Source: Akkermansiaceae bacterium
GTDB taxonomy: Bacteria; Verrucomicrobiota; Verrucomicrobiia; Verrucomicrobiales; DEV007
Length of the DNA stretch: 64,000 bases
Assembly (NCBI GenBank): GCA_024233005.1
Contig: JACKQE010000001.1
Coordinates: 682,001 to 746,000 of the forward strand
Reading direction: 5' to 3'
Made by a program: the position numbers and the translations under genes. Below the pieces are notes generated by a model that saw only the letters and a program-made list of their open reading frames with translations, searched no databases and was not told the DNA's origin. This document shows positions 1-9,435 of the stretch, in pieces. How positions within the stretch are numbered: the stretch's first letter is position 1; every line of letters starts with the position of its first letter.

Positions 1-871
1 CCCGGGGAGCAGTCAGAAGCGGGTGCGTCGAAAGCTCGGCGACTTCGCTCTCCGTGAGATACCCTTCCGCAAGCATGCGGCGAAAGACGATATTGCGGGT
101 TTTGCGCGACTCTTCGGGATCGTTAAAAGGGGAGAGACGGTTCGGGCTTTTGATCAGGCCGACGAGCGTGGCACACTCCTCCGTGGAGAGGTCGTGGACC
201 TCCTTGCCGAAATAGCCGTTGGCCGCCGCATTGACTCCGTAGAAGCCGCTCCCGAAGTAGATCCGGTTCAGGTAAAGCTCGAGCACTTTCCGCTTCATTT
301 GTCGGCGGTCCTTGGTCTCCTCAAGCAGGAATTCCTCGATCCGGTTCGCCAGGAACGCTTCGGTCACTTTGCGGCTGATGCTGCGATCCTTGAGCTCAAA
401 CGCATTGCGTGCGAGCTGTTGGGTGATGGTGCTCGCTCCCTGGGTCACTTCCCGTGCCTGAATGTTGAGGATGACCGCCCGAATGATCCCGATCTTGTCC
501 ACTCCGTCATGGGAGTAAAAACGCTCGTCTTCCGTGGCGATGAGGGCGTTGATCAGGGCTTCCGGGATTTCTGCGATGCCCACAGGCTTGCGGTTCTGCA
601 CGAAAATGCGTCCCAGCTCCGCCCCGTGCCGGTCATAAATAATGCTTGCGACCTCCAGTTTCTCGAGTTGTGACATGTCGAGAGAGTTCGCGAAGTCCTT
701 CCGCGGTTTGGCATAGAAATACACCACCGTGGCCCCGATGATCCCCAGCAGCAGGCCGAGGAGTGTCATACCGATCAGAACGCTAACATACCAAGGCCTG
801 CGCTTCCGGCGGCGGAACTCGTGTTTGCCCCGGCGTGGCGGGAGGTTGATGGTGTCTTCGAAGCTGGACAA
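1..871 (-). CDS. Class A penicillin-binding protein, N-terminal part (cut by window edge)
   Basis: This is the N-terminal 290 residues of a bifunctional peptidoglycan glycosyltransferase/transpeptidase; the transpeptidase domain lies beyond the window. A basic cytoplasmic tail (about residues 13-26) precedes one membrane anchor (about 27-53). The GT51 domain follows, with the EDERFYSHDG motif (catalytic Glu114), GASTITQQLARN (145-155) and the LNRIYFG motif near 201. The start is a TTG at 871; an AGGA-type ribosome site lies just upstream and no in-frame ATG is available. It is divergent from the methyltransferase at 919, with 47 bases between them. The family assignment is secure; which class A paralogue (1A, 1B or 1C) cannot be told from this half. 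Confidence 0.9.
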   Translation of the reverse strand, partial: MSSFEDTINLPPRRGKHEFRRRKRRPWYVSVLIGMTLLGLLLGIIGATVVYFYAKPRKDFANSLDMSQLEKLEVASIIYDRHGAELGRIFVQNRKPVGIAEIPEALINALIATEDERFYSHDGVDKIGIIRAVILNIQAREVTQGASTITQQLARNAFELKDRSISRKVTEAFLANRIEEFLLEETKDRRQMKRKVLELYLNRIYFGSGFYGVNAAANGYFGKEVHDLSTEECATLVGLIKSPNRLSPFNDPEESRKTRNIVFRRMLAEGYLTESEVAELSTHPLLTAPR

Positions 872-918
872 GGGAAAAGTCCTGGAATTCAGTTTTTCAG
901 GGGTATCATGGCCCCAGA

Positions 919-2031
919 ATGTGCGCAGAGCAAGTGGAAGCCAATGACGTTCCGGGGAATGCCCGGGAACCGCTCAGGAGGGTCATACGGGAAATCATGG
1001 TACGCTCAGGTGGAGCCATTTCTTTCGCCGAATTCATGGCACTGGCCCTCTACCATCCAGAATGGGGCTATTACGCCCGTCCTGGGATGCGCACGGGGCG
1101 GAGAGGCGATTTTTACACCAACGTCAGTGTGGGCCCTGCCTTTGGTGAGATCCTAGGCTGGGCAGCGGAGGCCCGGTGGCGACTGGCGGGAGAGCCTGCC
1201 GTTTTTCATCTGGTTGAGCAGGGTGCCCACGATGGCCAACTGACGGCCGATCTGCAGGCCGGGCTGGTGAAGCGGGGCAGCCCCCTGGCCAGCGCGGCCC
1301 GGCATTGGATCGTGGAGCCGCTTCCCGGGCGAGCCGTGGCGTTGCGGACACGGTTTGGCGACTCTGTCCAGGTGGTGGCCGATTTGGCTGACATTGTCGC
1401 GCCTCAAGGGCTGTTTTTTTGCAATGAGTTGGTGGATGCTTTGCCGGTGAATGTGCTGGTGGCACGCAATGGACGGTGGTGTGAGCGGGGCGTGGGCTGG
1501 GAAAAGGATGGTCCGGTCTGGCTGGAACGGGAGCTGCAGGACGATTCCCTGCCAGAGGTGGTGGCGAATTTGGGCGAAGCGGGACCGGAGGGCCGTGTCA
1601 CCGAGTTTTGCCCCGGCCGCAAGCAATGGGTCCAGCAAGTGGGCCGCCTCTTTCCGGAAGGGGGGTGGTGGTGGGTGTTTGACTATGGGGAACCCGGGGT
1701 CAGGGGCGAAACATTGCGGTGCTATGCCGGTCATCATCGCACCCAGGATCCTTTCCAGGATATTGGCCGGTTGGATATCACCTCCGATGTCGATTTTGGG
1801 GCGATGGCGGAGGAAGCCCGCGCGGCAGGCTTGGAGGTTTGTCCCCTGCAGGATCAACACGATTTTCTCACCCGTGAAGCCGTTTCGTGGCTTTTGTCGA
1901 TCGAGCAGGAAACCGCCTCGGTTGGCCATATTCCAGTTGAGCTGGCGTCAAGAATCCGGCAATTCCGCACCCTGACCCACCCCGGTCTGATGGGACGCTT
2001 GTTCAAAATCAGCGAATGGCGCCGACTCTGA
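919..2031 (+). CDS. SAM-dependent methyltransferase, MidA/NDUFAF7 family
   Basis: This 370-residue protein belongs to the COG1565/PF02636 family. The mitochondrial member NDUFAF7 methylates an arginine of complex I; bacterial substrates are mostly unknown. Family landmarks are YHPEWGYY near residue 46, GRRGDFYTNVSVGPAFG (about 60-76), and a SAM-binding segment LVEQGAHDGQLTADL (about 97-111) in the place of the usual E-x-G-x-G-x-L. A phenylalanine-tyrosine-glycine-rich segment with DYGEPG near 254-259 also fits. The replacement of the canonical glycine-rich loop by EQGAHDG is a small deviation. It converges with the secreted protein at 2039-2980, leaving 7 bases between stops. The family is confident; the substrate is unknown. 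Confidence 0.85.
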   Translation: MCAEQVEANDVPGNAREPLRRVIREIMVRSGGAISFAEFMALALYHPEWGYYARPGMRTGRRGDFYTNVSVGPAFGEILGWAAEARWRLAGEPAVFHLVEQGAHDGQLTADLQAGLVKRGSPLASAARHWIVEPLPGRAVALRTRFGDSVQVVADLADIVAPQGLFFCNELVDALPVNVLVARNGRWCERGVGWEKDGPVWLERELQDDSLPEVVANLGEAGPEGRVTEFCPGRKQWVQQVGRLFPEGGWWWVFDYGEPGVRGETLRCYAGHHRTQDPFQDIGRLDITSDVDFGAMAEEARAAGLEVCPLQDQHDFLTREAVSWLLSIEQETASVGHIPVELASRIRQFRTLTHPGLMGRLFKISEWRRL

Positions 2032-2038
2032 AGTGGCA

Positions 2039-2980
2039 TCAGGGAACCGGAGACCCCGCAGGAGGTGCCGTTGCCACCGGAGTGGCGGCGTTGGAGACTG
2101 CTGGTGCGGATGACCCGGTGGGTGGGTCGGAACTCAGTTCCTGTTTGCCGGCAGGGAAGGCGTTGCGTTGGATTTCTCGGATTTTCAGCCGCATCGCTTC
2201 CACTTCCTCTTTCGTGAATTGCTTGCCATCGGGGAGGTCCAGCATGGTGAACAAATCGGACATACCGGTGTGAATGGCTTTGATGTGCTTCAGCTCCTGG
2301 ACCTGGGGTTCCAGTGTTTCGAGGGTCATCAGGAAATATTCCACAAGATCCCGCCGGGCCAGAACCTGGGCCTTCTCGGGTTTGAAATCCTCCAGCGCGG
2401 CAGTGCAGGCGATTTCGAAAGCCCGCATCCAGCCGCCCAGGGCAATGAGGTGGGCCACTTCGACATCCCGCAAGAGCAGCATTTCCGCCTCGACATCCAT
2501 CTGGGTTTTGGCCAGTTCGGTTTTCAGGCCAGACCAGTCCGACAGCGCGCTATGTTCGAAAAGGCTTTTCGCATGCTTGGACAAACGGGAGCCCGCCCCC
2601 AGAATTTCGGCATGCTTCTTCAATGCCCGGGCCACTGTCTCGAGGTCGCCCAGTTTTTCGGCTTCGACTGCACAAAATCCATCCGCGATGAGACCTCCCA
2701 GAGCAATGGCAAGCTTGGTTCGGTCTTTGGGAGTCGACTTCGATGGCTCACGCTTGAGTTTGTCGTAGGGCAGGGGGCGGAGTTTTTGAAGGTCGTCAAA
2801 AATCTTCCGGATTGAAGGAGTCGTGAATTGATTGACGCCATACTCCTCCCGCAGATGTTCGTCTTCGATGAGATCCTCCGGAATTTCCTGGGCCATCAGA
2901 GCCGTGCCGGTCAGGCCCGCAGCCAGGCAACAGACCAACCCGATGACCGCAGCAGGGGTGGGAAAAATGGAGGGTGTCAC
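2039..2980 (-). CDS. Secreted alpha-helical protein of unknown function
   Basis: I do not recognise a family. The 313-residue protein starts with a hydrophobic Sec-type signal peptide (about residues 8-30, likely cleavage after ALMA). The mature region looks almost wholly alpha-helical: long charged helices with repeated Ala/Leu/Glu, for example around 90-130 and 160-260. The last 35 residues form a Pro/Ala/Ser/Thr-rich tail. No cysteine pair, catalytic motif or lipobox is visible. It is transcribed away from the L,D-transpeptidase gene across an AT-rich gap. A periplasmic scaffold or structural role is only a guess. Confidence 0.7.
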   Translation of the reverse strand: MTPSIFPTPAAVIGLVCCLAAGLTGTALMAQEIPEDLIEDEHLREEYGVNQFTTPSIRKIFDDLQKLRPLPYDKLKREPSKSTPKDRTKLAIALGGLIADGFCAVEAEKLGDLETVARALKKHAEILGAGSRLSKHAKSLFEHSALSDWSGLKTELAKTQMDVEAEMLLLRDVEVAHLIALGGWMRAFEIACTAALEDFKPEKAQVLARRDLVEYFLMTLETLEPQVQELKHIKAIHTGMSDLFTMLDLPDGKQFTKEEVEAMRLKIREIQRNAFPAGKQELSSDPPTGSSAPAVSNAATPVATAPPAGSPVP

Positions 2981-3082
2981 AGCCTTGGATGGAGATCGAA
3001 TGGAGACGCCGGAGCGGCGTTGAATCGGGTGACTTTACATGCATTCAATAAACCACGCCAAAGGATAATTAAGAAGATATGG

Positions 3083-3110
3083 TTGATAGTTTTGTTTTCG
3101 AAACTATTTT
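3083..3110 (+). promoter_or_regulatory. Candidate sigma70-type promoter of the L,D-transpeptidase gene
   Basis: TTGATA at 3083-3088 and TATTTT at 3105-3110 are separated by 16 bases inside a conspicuously AT-rich stretch (3055-3130) in otherwise GC-rich DNA. The start codon at 3163 lies about 45 bases past the expected transcription start. It is recognised by pattern only. Confidence 0.35.
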
Positions 3111-3162
3111 TTAAAAAGATTCTCCATTTGGCGTCCCAAAAGCCATCATTTTTGACCGTTCC

Positions 3163-3906
3163 ATGACTCCACCGCGCTGTTTGTTGTTGTCGTTGCCTTG
3201 GCTTGCTCTCTGTCTCTGCCAGTGTGCCAAAGACAAAATCCATACCATCGCGATTTCCGTGCCAGATCAGCGCATGGCGGTATACAAAAAAGGGGAGTTG
3301 ATCCGGGAATACCGGGTCTCGACATCCAAATTTGCCCTAAGTGACCAGCCTGGCAGCAAAGGGACACCTCTTGGGCACATGGAGATCGCGAAAAAGTTCG
3401 GAGGCGGATTGCCGCCGGGCGCGGTGTTGAAAGACCGCAAATGGACCGGCGAAATTTTGCCGCCGGATTCCCCGGGGCGGGATCCCATCGTAAGTCGGAT
3501 CCTTTGGCTGCGCGGTCTGGAACCGCAGAATGCCAACGCCTACAATAGGTACATCTACATCCATGGCACGGCGGAGGAATCCCGCCTGGGTTCTGCGGCC
3601 AGCTACGGTTGCATCCGAATGGCCTCACGGGATGTGGTGGAACTGTTTGACATCGTCGGTGTCGGGGCCGGTGTGGATGTCCGCAATGAACCCTTGCGGC
3701 GAGTGAGCCCTGGTCCGACCCCGGTTGCGTGGGTGAGTCCAGTATCCCCGTTAAACCAGTCTGTCGAGGCTCCCCGGATCATGCCTCCTCATTCGGAGGC
3801 CAGCGCCGTGCTTCCAGTGAGGATTCCGCCTCCTCCTCTTCCTACTTCGTCTGAAATGGTCTGGCTTCCTCCGGGCCCTCCGGGGTCCTATGCCATGACC
3901 CCTTGA
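3163..3906 (+). CDS. L,D-transpeptidase (YkuD/ErfK family), probably a lipoprotein
   Basis: The 247-residue protein would cross-link peptidoglycan 3-3 or attach proteins to it in the periplasm. The N-terminus is a signal peptide ending in a possible lipobox with Cys21 (LCQC, not a perfect consensus). The YkuD domain spans about residues 27-175. It begins with the typical 'ISVPDQRMAVYKKGE' strand pattern and contains the HGT motif (His134) and the catalytic SYGCIRM motif (Cys150). The last 70 residues are proline-rich and probably unstructured. It fits the cell-wall theme of this end of the window. The family call is firm; the reaction type is inferred from the family. Confidence 0.9.
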   Translation: MTPPRCLLLSLPWLALCLCQCAKDKIHTIAISVPDQRMAVYKKGELIREYRVSTSKFALSDQPGSKGTPLGHMEIAKKFGGGLPPGAVLKDRKWTGEILPPDSPGRDPIVSRILWLRGLEPQNANAYNRYIYIHGTAEESRLGSAASYGCIRMASRDVVELFDIVGVGAGVDVRNEPLRRVSPGPTPVAWVSPVSPLNQSVEAPRIMPPHSEASAVLPVRIPPPPLPTSSEMVWLPPGPPGSYAMTP

Positions 3907-3994
3907 AGGGGGCCGATTCAGATTGCATTTCCCCGGCGCGATTCGCACCCTGGGGACGCGGCGTCCAGAGATCGGTAGGCTCAGGTAACGTGAG

Positions 3995-4966
3995 ATGACG
4001 AAACCAAAATTGCGCTGGGGGATCCTGGGGACCGGGATGATTGCGGGCAAGTTTGCCTTCGATCTTCCCCGCTCACAGGGGGGCGTTCTGCTGGCCACCG
4101 GTTCCCGAACTCTGGTGGCGGCACAACGGTTTGCATCCCAATATGGTGGGAAGGCCTATGCCGGCTATGAAATGATGCTTCAAGATCCGGCGGTCGACGC
4201 CGTCTATGTTGCGCTGCCCAATGGAATGCACCATGAATGGACTCTTCGTGCATTGGAGGCCGGCAAACATGTCCTTTGTGAGAAGCCGATTGCCGCGAAC
4301 TCCCGACAAGCGCAGGAAATGTTCGCCGCCGCGGATCGCTCCGGTTGCCTTCTGGTCGAGGCTTTCATGTACCGGGCCCATCCGTTGCTTCCCAAGCTCA
4401 TCGCCACGGTGCGAAGCGGCATCCTTGGGGAGTTGCGTCTCATCCGTTCCAACTTCACCTTTGCCCGCCCGGAGTCGGATCATGACGCCCGGTACCATAC
4501 CGGACAATCCGGTGGTGCTCTGATGGATGTGGGCTGTTATTGCGTGAATCTTTGCAGGCAGGTGGTTGGTTTCGAGCCGGATGCGGTTCAGGCCATGGCC
4601 CATCTCCATCCGGGTGGGATTGATGAATACGCTGCTGCTCTGCTCCGTTTTCCCGGAGACGTCCTGGCCACGATCACGTGTGGCATGACCGTGGTCTCGG
4701 ATGACATGACCCATATCGCCGGCACCAAGGGGAGGATCGCCATCCGCGCCTTTTGGTTTGGACGCGACGGTTTCACCGTGACCCGGGGGGATCATACCCA
4801 GACCATCCAGGTGGAGGAAACGCGTCCCCTCTATGCCATGGAGGCGGACGCGTTTGCTGCGGCGGTCTTTGGCCAGGCTCCTCCCTGGATCAGCAGGGAG
4901 GATACCTTGGGCAACATGCTCGTTCTGGACGCTCTCCGGCAGAGTGCCGGTGTTCCGCTTGGTTGA
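3995..4966 (+). CDS. Gfo/Idh/MocA family NAD(P)-dependent oxidoreductase
   Basis: The 323-residue protein has an N-terminal Rossmann fold with the dinucleotide loop GILGTGMIAGKF (about residues 8-19) and the family signature around CEKPIA (about 95-100). The C-terminal domain includes MDVGCYCVNLCR (about 176-187), where the family's usual D-x-G-x-Y/H active-site region lies. Members oxidise or epimerise sugars, inositol or related polyols; the specificity cannot be read from sequence. It stands alone, with 88 bases after the L,D-transpeptidase and a convergent RNase G gene 12 bases downstream. Confidence 0.88.
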   Translation: MTKPKLRWGILGTGMIAGKFAFDLPRSQGGVLLATGSRTLVAAQRFASQYGGKAYAGYEMMLQDPAVDAVYVALPNGMHHEWTLRALEAGKHVLCEKPIAANSRQAQEMFAAADRSGCLLVEAFMYRAHPLLPKLIATVRSGILGELRLIRSNFTFARPESDHDARYHTGQSGGALMDVGCYCVNLCRQVVGFEPDAVQAMAHLHPGGIDEYAAALLRFPGDVLATITCGMTVVSDDMTHIAGTKGRIAIRAFWFGRDGFTVTRGDHTQTIQVEETRPLYAMEADAFAAAVFGQAPPWISREDTLGNMLVLDALRQSAGVPLG

Positions 4967-4978
4967 GCGGGGAAGAGG

Positions 4979-6538
4979 TTAGGGCGTGATTTCCTGCCCG
5001 TTGGAAGGATCCCGGATCACGAACTGTTCGCGATGGAACGTCGGATCGCTGCGGAAGGTGAGCCGGGCATTGTGACGTCTTTCGATGTCCACCAGCAGCT
5101 CCGAGTCGCGCGTCCGGAGACGCTCCAGAACATCGGGATGGACCAGGATGAGCAGTTCGGAGAGGCGACCCTTGTATTTGGCGAGGGCACTGTGGGTCCG
5201 TCGTTGGATTTCCGCGCTCATCGTCGCCGTGGAGCGGATTTTGCCCCGACCTTGACAGTACTGGCACGGTTCGGCCACCGTGACGCTGAGTGATTCATGG
5301 AGTCGCTGGCGGGTCATTTCCATGAGGCCGAGCTGTGAGATGGGCAGGACCTGGGTTTTGGCCTTGTCCCGTTTCAGTCGGTCCTTCATGGCCTTGTAGA
5401 CGGCCTGGCGGTCGCGGGGATTCTTCATGTCAATGAGGTCGACAACGATGAGTCCTCCGATGTTCCGGAGCCGCAGTTGGCGGGCCACTTCCTGGGCGGC
5501 CTCGATGTTGGTTTGCAGGATCATCTGGTCCTGGTTCTTGGCGCGCCCGGTGTTGACGTCGATCGCCACAAGGGCTTCCGTTTCGTCGATGACCAGATAG
5601 CCGCCACTGGGCAGCCAGACTTGGCGGAAAAACGCGTCGTCGATCTGCTTCTGGATGCCCATTTTGTCAAAAATGGGCGTCGTGGTTTGGAAATGTTGGA
5701 TTCGCTTCTTGGACCGGCGGGAAATGATACCGACCAGATCGCGCATTCTCTCCACCGTGGCGGGATCGTCGCAGAGCACTTCCCCCACTTCTTCGGTGAG
5801 AAAGTCCCGCACGGTGCGTTCGATGAGGTCGGGCTCGCGGAAAGCACAGAGAGGAGCTTTGCCTTTCGCCTGTTCTTCAATGTCGGCCCATTGGTCGATC
5901 AGAATGCTGAGGTCACGGACAAAGAAACGAGCTTTCTGACCGACGGAGACGGTCCGGAGGATGACTCCCATGTTTTCCGGAACGCTCAATTTCTCCATGA
6001 TCTTGCGGAGCCGGATCCGTTCCTTGGGATCTTCAATTTTTCGAGAAATGCCGAACTGGTCGTTGCGCGGCATGAGGACCATGAAGCGCCCGGCGAGGGA
6101 GATATTCGTCGAAACCCGGGGGCCCTTGTTACCGATGGGGCCTTTGGTGATTTGCACCAAGACCTCCGAGCCGACCGGATAGAGATCGGGGATGTCCTTG
6201 GCGGTGATGCGTTTGCTCTGTTTCTTGCCGCCGCGCTTGATTTCCTCAAGTCCGGCATCAAGCGCCTCTGGGATGGCATCCCAGAAATGCAGAAAGGCGT
6301 TCTTTTCGAGGCCGATGTCCACGAACATGGCCTTCAGGCCGGGCTCGATATTGCGGACAACGCCTTTGTAGATGGATCCAATGATGTTTTCCTCACCCGC
6401 TCGTTCGACAGTGTATTCCTCAAGCATGCCGTCCTCGAGAAGGGCCACCCGGGTTTCCAGTTTTTCGTGGTTGATGATGATTTTCTGCCCCTCGGCAGTG
6501 GTTTTGAATCCAAGGAGTTTTTTAAGTTTGGCAAACAT
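4979..6538 (-). CDS. rng: Ribonuclease G/E family endoribonuclease
   Basis: The 519-residue protein cleaves single-stranded AU-rich RNA and matures 16S rRNA in well-studied relatives. An S1 RNA-binding domain (about 45-160, GSIYKGVVRNIEPGLKAMFVD) carries a basic insertion near 100-112. The RNase-H-like catalytic domain has Asp327 (AIDVNTG) and Asp370 (DLIDMKNPRDR) in the positions of the metal-binding aspartates. CQYC (425-428) is the zinc-link motif that joins subunits. No long RNase E scaffold tail is present, so it is RNase G-like. I chose the ATG at 6538 because homology begins there; the frame is open further upstream but overlaps mrdA. It is the last gene of the mre cluster. Confidence 0.93.
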   Translation of the reverse strand: MFAKLKKLLGFKTTAEGQKIIINHEKLETRVALLEDGMLEEYTVERAGEENIIGSIYKGVVRNIEPGLKAMFVDIGLEKNAFLHFWDAIPEALDAGLEEIKRGGKKQSKRITAKDIPDLYPVGSEVLVQITKGPIGNKGPRVSTNISLAGRFMVLMPRNDQFGISRKIEDPKERIRLRKIMEKLSVPENMGVILRTVSVGQKARFFVRDLSILIDQWADIEEQAKGKAPLCAFREPDLIERTVRDFLTEEVGEVLCDDPATVERMRDLVGIISRRSKKRIQHFQTTTPIFDKMGIQKQIDDAFFRQVWLPSGGYLVIDETEALVAIDVNTGRAKNQDQMILQTNIEAAQEVARQLRLRNIGGLIVVDLIDMKNPRDRQAVYKAMKDRLKRDKAKTQVLPISQLGLMEMTRQRLHESLSVTVAEPCQYCQGRGKIRSTATMSAEIQRRTHSALAKYKGRLSELLILVHPDVLERLRTRDSELLVDIERRHNARLTFRSDPTFHREQFVIRDPSNGQEITP

Positions 6539-6641
6539 GGGGTAGGTGCAATTGGGCGCAGAGGACGGAAAGAGCTTTCCTGTGCGGCCCGGTGGGGGCT
6601 TGGCACAAGAGTCGCGCAGACGACGTCGGACGGGGCGGGGA

Positions 6642-8879
6642 TCACCGCTTCCGGAAAACGTTGAATAGCTTGAGATTCTTCCATCGGTCTCTGCTTCGGT
6701 TATTCTGATCCGATACGGAGCCGTCAGCATCGGCTTTTTTGCGAATCGTCGGAGCCACATATTTTGGCTTGGCGTTGACCGCGGTTTGTGTCGGGACGAA
6801 TTCTCCCACATCCACGGCAGTCTCTTCTGATGCGTCGGTGGCAGCCGCGTATTTCGTCAGCTCCCCCTCCGCAAATGAGACTTCCATGACGCGGTCGAAA
6901 TTTCCTTTGGCCTCGGCGAGTTTTTCCAAGGGCACTTCAAGCCCTCTCTGCAGAGAGATGGCCTCCTCGATAATGTGTTTGGCGATGGGGGAGGCGGCCC
7001 GGCCTCCGGAGTCTCCGTTCTCCACAAAGACGCACACCGCGATCTCGGGATTGTCATAGGGGGCGAACGAAATGAACCAGGCATTGGTTGGTTGCTTGGG
7101 GTTCCCCGTTTGGGTGGTGCCGGTTTTGCCCGAGAGCACGGTGATCTGTGAGGCCGCTCGTCCGGCAGTGCCCCCCGGATCATTGACCACCCGCCACATG
7201 CCGCGTTTTACGGTTTCAATCTGTTCGGGTTTGAGACCTTCTTTGGTGAGGTCATGCCGCAGGATGGGCATGTCTTCGTTCACGACCTCGCCATTTTTGC
7301 GGAGGACTTTTTTGACAAGGCGGGGCTGGAAGACCTTGCCGCCATTGCAGACCGAACTGGTCACACTGGCCATCTGGAGCGGCGTGCACTCCGTCTCACC
7401 CTGGCCGATCGACACCAGAGCGGTGAAGGCGTCGCTCCAGTTGATGCCTTTTTGTCTCATGTAGGCGGGCGTGGGAATGCGTCCGCCGCTTTCCCCGGGG
7501 AGAGGGATTCCGGTGGCGCGGTTCAGTCCCAGCAACTCAGTCATCGTTTCGATATTGCGCATGCCGGTGGCGTTGCCGTAGCGGTAGAAGAACCCGTTGC
7601 AGGAGAATTTGATCGCGTCACTGACCCGGATGGTGCCATGGCTGTAGCCTTTGCTGGCGCACCAGCATTTCATGAATTTGTTGCCGTACTGGGCGCCCTG
7701 ACCGCAGGGAAAAGCGTTTTTGTCCGTGCCATCAAGACAACCCGAGAGGGCGATGGGAATCTTGCAGGTGGAGCCGGGGGAATAGGCATTGATCGCCCGG
7801 TTGAACATCGGGCTGGAGATGTCTTCGGTGTAGCGGTGCCAGTCGTCCTCGGACACGCTTGGGACGAAGGCATTGATATTGTAGGAAGGCACGGAACCCA
7901 TCGCGAGGATGTCACCGTTGCGCGGGTCCATCACCACGGCGGCGCCGCGTCCCACTTTGCGCAGGGCCTGCTCGGTGAGCAACTGGATGCGGGCGTCGAT
8001 GGTCAGGTAGACGTCCGCTCCCGGACCGGGGGGAGTTTCGCTGACGATCCCGGCAAATTTCCCCTTTTCATCCTTCTCCAGCACCCGTTTGCCGGGAGTT
8101 CCCTGGAGCAGGTGGTCCATGCTTTTCTCCACACCCTGGGCTCCGTATTCGTCGGGCACATAATGGTTGAATTCATGCCTTTTTTCTTCCGTGACCTGAA
8201 GGATGTCCGGCATGTTGACATAGCCGAGGATATGGCAGGCAAGTGAATCGTAGACGTAATTCCGGCGGGCCGAGGCGGTGACGGTGACGCCGGGGAGATT
8301 CAGGTTGTTCTCGGCGAACTTGGCAAATTCCTCAAAGGTCAGGTCCCGCCGGTAGGTATAGGGAACCACTCCTCCGGTGGAGCGAAAATGCACGCGCATT
8401 TGGTCCGCGTTGAAGTCCTCCACCAGCTTCATTTTGCCCAGACCGGGCAGAACGGCCCGCTTCACGATCTCAACTATATCGACTTCCTGCTTGATCTCTG
8501 GCTGTCCGCCTTTGAAGAACTGAAAGTTCCGCATGGGGACGTATTCCGGCTCGTATTTGGTCCCGGCCTGCTTCGACTCCTCCTTGAGGAGTTTGTTCAT
8601 CTCGGCGAGGTGGCTCCGGTAATCGTCGAGAATCTCCTTTAGATTCAGGCGGACCTCATAGTTCGAAAGGTTCTCCGCCAAGGTGATGCCGTTGCGGTCC
8701 TTGATCTCACCACGGACCCCGGGAATCCGGACGGACTCGAATTTCCGGCCAGGAATGCGCTGCTTGTGGATGGGTCCCTCGATGATCTGGACCTGGTAAA
8801 GCCGCGCCGTCAACAGGCCGAAGCCACCCATGACCAGCAAGGCCAGAAGGTAGAGCCTGAATCTAATACGCGTCGCCAT
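6642..8879 (-). CDS. mrdA: Penicillin-binding protein 2 (elongation-specific transpeptidase)
   Basis: This 745-residue class B PBP is the D,D-transpeptidase of the rod complex. One membrane anchor (about 7-28) is followed by the pedestal domain (VRGEIKDRNGITLAEN near 55-70). The transpeptidase domain has SxxK at Ser370-Lys373 (STCK), SxN at Ser426-Asn428 and KTG at 585-587. The Walker-like spacing and length fit PBP2 rather than FtsI. A C-terminal extension of about 100 residues, Ala/Val-rich then basic, follows the catalytic domain. Its start overlaps the end of mreD by 17 bases, so the two are translationally coupled. Confidence 0.95.
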   Translation of the reverse strand: MATRIRFRLYLLALLVMGGFGLLTARLYQVQIIEGPIHKQRIPGRKFESVRIPGVRGEIKDRNGITLAENLSNYEVRLNLKEILDDYRSHLAEMNKLLKEESKQAGTKYEPEYVPMRNFQFFKGGQPEIKQEVDIVEIVKRAVLPGLGKMKLVEDFNADQMRVHFRSTGGVVPYTYRRDLTFEEFAKFAENNLNLPGVTVTASARRNYVYDSLACHILGYVNMPDILQVTEEKRHEFNHYVPDEYGAQGVEKSMDHLLQGTPGKRVLEKDEKGKFAGIVSETPPGPGADVYLTIDARIQLLTEQALRKVGRGAAVVMDPRNGDILAMGSVPSYNINAFVPSVSEDDWHRYTEDISSPMFNRAINAYSPGSTCKIPIALSGCLDGTDKNAFPCGQGAQYGNKFMKCWCASKGYSHGTIRVSDAIKFSCNGFFYRYGNATGMRNIETMTELLGLNRATGIPLPGESGGRIPTPAYMRQKGINWSDAFTALVSIGQGETECTPLQMASVTSSVCNGGKVFQPRLVKKVLRKNGEVVNEDMPILRHDLTKEGLKPEQIETVKRGMWRVVNDPGGTAGRAASQITVLSGKTGTTQTGNPKQPTNAWFISFAPYDNPEIAVCVFVENGDSGGRAASPIAKHIIEEAISLQRGLEVPLEKLAEAKGNFDRVMEVSFAEGELTKYAAATDASEETAVDVGEFVPTQTAVNAKPKYVAPTIRKKADADGSVSDQNNRSRDRWKNLKLFNVFRKR

Positions 8880-9435
8880 ATCGGTATCTTCGTGTGATTC
8901 CCTCCAAGCGGATCCGGTATCCCGTCCATTTTGCCAGCAGAGTGTACCACAATAGCATAATCGGGGCAGCGAGCATCGAAAAGAGAGAAGTGAACAATTG
9001 CTTGAACCAAAGTTTCCCGGAAAGTTCCAAGGAACCGCGGTGGAAACTGATCAAGAGGTGCTCCAGGCAGAGACCTCCGAAAATGCAGAATCCGATCAGG
9101 ATCACCGGAAGCTCCCATCGGCCCCGACGGAAAAGGGGGCGGACCCCTTGGATGAGGGAGCCGAATACCAGAAAAATAAGAATCGTCAGGCCGAAGGCCA
9201 ATTCCGGGTTTCCTGATGAGTTTTCCACCGGGACGTGATGCAGGGCGTCCCAGGCAAAGCCCGTGGCAAAGGCCATCAGGAGCATCAAGGGGTAGGGCAC
9301 GGTCACTGCCGCGCAGTAGAAGGTGACGTGGACAATCAGGATCCGGGCGAGGTAGGCCCATTTCACCGGAGGAATGAACTCCTGCATGAGCAGGGAAAGC
9401 ACCAGCGTGGCAAGAACCGTTAGGAAATAGAGCAT
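8863..9435 (-). CDS. mreD: Rod shape-determining protein MreD
   Basis: This 190-residue polytopic membrane protein has about five hydrophobic segments (roughly 1-17, 27-45, 48-65, 80-100, 110-130, 145-165). MreD sequences are poorly conserved; the call rests on size, topology and position between mreC and mrdA. Its ATG overlaps the mreC stop by one base (TGATG), and its 3' end overlaps mrdA by 17 bases. MreD is a partner of MreC and RodA/PBP2 in the elongasome. Confidence 0.88.
   Translation of the reverse strand: MLYFLTVLATLVLSLLMQEFIPPVKWAYLARILIVHVTFYCAAVTVPYPLMLLMAFATGFAWDALHHVPVENSSGNPELAFGLTILIFLVFGSLIQGVRPLFRRGRWELPVILIGFCIFGGLCLEHLLISFHRGSLELSGKLWFKQLFTSLFSMLAAPIMLLWYTLLAKWTGYRIRLEGITRRYRYGDAY

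Noticed and set aside
6539..6811. Longer N-terminus of RNase G.
   Set aside because: The extra 91 codons overlap the mrdA end and show no family similarity; the S1 domain is complete from 6538.
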